Source: Bordetella parapertussis (GTDB lineage: Bacteria; Pseudomonadota; Gammaproteobacteria; Burkholderiales; Burkholderiaceae_C). Taken from it: a DNA stretch of 15,343 bases. The translations under genes were made by a program, and so were the position numbers. Under the pieces are notes generated by a model. That model was not told the origin of the DNA and made no database searches. It was given only the letters and a program-made list of their open reading frames with translations. Below, one piece after another: positions 14,367 to 15,343 of this stretch. Location of the stretch: assembly GCA_945878355.1 (NCBI GenBank), contig CAMCTC010000107.1, forward strand, positions 1 to 15,343. Direction: 5' to 3'. How positions within the stretch are numbered: the stretch's first letter is position 1; the number at the start of each line of letters is the position of its first letter.

Positions 14367-14404
14367 AAAAGCATAAACAGTCACTTCGCGTGAATCATGC
14401 TTTT
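14367..14404 (-). promoter_or_regulatory. Nested inverted repeat in the tssB leader
   Basis: AAAAGCAT (14367-14374) pairs with ATGCTTTT (14397-14404). Inside lies a second stem, TCAC (14381-14384) with GTGA (14390-14393) and a 5-base loop. The outer arm is A/T-rich at its base on both strands, so it looks like a bidirectional terminator or an attenuator. It lies about 185 bp upstream of tssB. Confidence 0.45.
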
Positions 14405-14416
14405 TATTGCAAGCAT
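14381..14416 (-). CDS. Possible 11-residue leader peptide
   Basis: ATG at 14416 opens MLAIKSMIHAK, then TGA. A consensus ribosome site, GGGGAGG (14424-14430), lies exactly 7 nt upstream, the best such site in the intergenic region. The 3' half of the frame forms one arm of the nested inverted repeat at 14367-14404, so a translating ribosome would open that stem. No promoter could be assigned and the peptide has no recognisable run of regulatory codons, so this remains tentative. Confidence 0.25.
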   Translation of the reverse strand: MLAIKSMIHAK

Positions 14417-14968
14417 GCAGCAACCTCCCCGTAACAGGCATCGCACTGCCAGTCGGACCGACCGCACGACATCGTTTGAGCTTGCCGCGCCACAAGTTGC
14501 CATGTTTCCTCAACATCGGCGCTTGAGACCGGGGCTCACGCGACCCTGTACTTCGACCGATGTAGGCTTGAACAATGAAATAAAACACAAGCCCGGCGGC
14601 TCAAATTGGCCACCGAGACCCGCCGTCAGACCTACAAGGCGTCAAAAAACATCTCGGCCCGCCTCTGCGGGACTCGAGAAAACTCAGTGTTACCCGAAGA
14701 CCAAGCCTGCGCCATCACACGTTTCAGGCGATGCGGTTCGTTCAGATAGATCCAGCAGCAACGGCAGCGCGCCTAAAAATGGTCAAAACGCCAAAATCAC
14801 GAGAAGCAGGAAAAAGCATAGATCAAGCGCACCCAACAGTCAATCAGCACGACTTACATCACCAAATTAGAAACAAGTCTACGTTAAGTTCTGCACGCTT
14901 GCCTGCCCATCTACAAAACCTAGGGAAACCACCAGTTACGCGGCGAGTTTCATACCGACTGAGCCCGA

Positions 14969-14981
14969 CGACTATAAGTCG
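14969..14981. promoter_or_regulatory. Small palindrome, possible operator
   Basis: CGACT-ATA-AGTCG is a perfect 5-bp dyad. A second arm CCGACT (14955-14960) could pair with the same AGTCGG. On the plus strand TATAAG inside it, with TTCATA 18 bp upstream, gives a weak sigma-70-like pair. The dyad might be an operator or chance. Confidence 0.25.
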
Positions 14982-15065
14982 GCTTGTCTCAAATCCGGCG
15001 CTGCTGCGCAGCGATCTCGGGCACGCGGCCCGAACCCAGCTGACGGTGCGTTGGAGACTGAAGGT

Positions 15066-15343
15066 TCAGCTGGCGGACCGCAGCGCATCCGCCAATTGTT
15101 GGGCCTGACCCGCAGCGTCTTTTGCTGGAGGCACAGGACCGGCCACCGACGTCGCTGGTGGTGCTGGCGCAGTTCCGGGTGCGGCTGAAGCTTGCGCTGG
15201 TGCCGCCGCCGCCGCTGGCGCTGGTGCCGCTGCCGCCGCTGGCGCTGGTGCCGCTGCCGCCGCTGGCGCTGGTGCCGCTGCCGCCGCTGGCGCTGGTGCC
15301 GCTGCCGCCGCTGGCGCTGGTGCCGCTGCCGCCGCTGGCGCTG
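15066..15343 (-). CDS. Ala/Pro-rich C-terminal end of an unidentified protein (partial)
   Basis: The minus strand is open from the window edge to TGA at 15066-15068, giving about 92 residues. Repeated APAAAAAP-type octapeptides are followed by a less repetitive tail that ends AGQAQQLADALRSAS. I cannot name the protein. A disordered Ala/Pro tail is common in secretion and envelope proteins, and a T6SS gene such as tssA would be expected near here, but nothing proves it. Third-base GC is only about 50%, low for this genome. The plus strand is also open over the repeat (PLPPLALV units), without a good start, so the coding strand is not certain. Confidence 0.4.
   Translation of the reverse strand, partial: APAAAAAPAPAAAAAPAPAAAAAPAPAAAAAPAPAAAAAPAPAAAAAPAQASAAPGTAPAPPATSVAGPVPPAKDAAGQAQQLADALRSAS
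15194..15343. repeat. Perfect 24-bp tandem repeat reaching the window edge
   Basis: One variant unit (15194-15217), five identical 24-bp units (15218-15337) and a partial sixth. The plus-strand unit is GCGCTGGTGCCG followed by CTGCCGCCGCTG. Identity of the units indicates recent expansion or ongoing slippage. All frames stay open through it. The total length is unknown because the edge cuts it, and long arrays of this type may also be mis-assembled. Confidence 0.95.

Larger units (their letters stand above)
14186..15065. other. AT-richer intergenic region upstream of tssB
   Basis: About 880 bp without a convincing gene. Two 60-base lines I counted have 43% and 47% GC, against about 77% in a clpV line. 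Open frames here on both strands have mixed base use and no family motif. It holds the leader-peptide candidate, the nested inverted repeat and the palindrome listed separately. I looked for sigma-54 (GG/GC, -24/-12) and good sigma-70 boxes facing tssB and found none I would defend; the tssB promoter is nevertheless expected here. Confidence 0.6.

Noticed and set aside
14436..14460. Sigma-54-like sequence on the minus strand (TGGCAGTGCGATGCC)
   Set aside because: The GG and GC elements are one base too close, and the T-rich part of the -12 box is missing.
14397..15108. Two plus-strand frames (157 and 125 codons) in the intergenic block
   Set aside because: Mixed base use, no recognisable family, no ribosome sites and mutual overlap; more likely non-coding.
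15194..15343. CRISPR array
   Set aside because: The 24-bp units are directly adjacent with no spacers, so this is an ordinary tandem repeat.

Overview
The window is a high-GC proteobacterial stretch. Two 60-base lines I counted give about 77% GC inside a gene and 43-47% in the right-hand intergenic region. Protein sequence and gene style suggest a betaproteobacterium of the Burkholderiales; this is an impression from the proteins, not a database match. Nearly everything is on the minus strand and reads from right to left as one long, tightly packed type VI secretion system (T6SS) operon.

Layout in transcription order. The right edge (15066-15343) holds the Ala/Pro-rich tail of an unidentified protein, encoded by a perfect 24-bp tandem repeat that runs off the window. 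Next is an AT-richer, apparently non-coding stretch of about 0.9 kb (14186-15065). It holds an inverted repeat, a strong Shine-Dalgarno with a tiny open frame, and a palindrome. The T6SS core follows: tssB and tssC (contractile sheath), hcp (inner tube), tssE, tssF and tssG (baseplate) and tssH/clpV (sheath-recycling AAA+ ATPase). The puncturing device comes next: vgrG (spike), a MORN/YwqK-like repeat protein and a DUF4280 PAAR-like tip protein. The last part is a small single-pass membrane protein with a Pro-Thr repeat tail, an exported family-3 solute-binding protein and a sodium:dicarboxylate/amino-acid symporter (DAACS/SDF family) cut by the left edge.

How they work together. TssB/TssC polymerise around an Hcp tube on a TssE/F/G baseplate, contract to fire the VgrG/PAAR-like tip, and ClpV disassembles the spent sheath. 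Spacing is very short throughout, with 4-bp stop/start overlaps at tssF-tssG and clpV-vgrG, so the genes are probably co-transcribed. The membrane-complex and accessory genes tssJ, tssK, tssL, tssM and tssA are not in the window and should lie beyond an edge, probably the right one.

The most unusual points are these. The firing operon seems to continue, with gaps of only 18-25 bp, into a solute-binding protein and a secondary transporter. No recognisable toxin lies next to vgrG. The VgrG tail carries eight copies of an 8-residue repeat. The leader of tssB has a possible peptide/hairpin arrangement.
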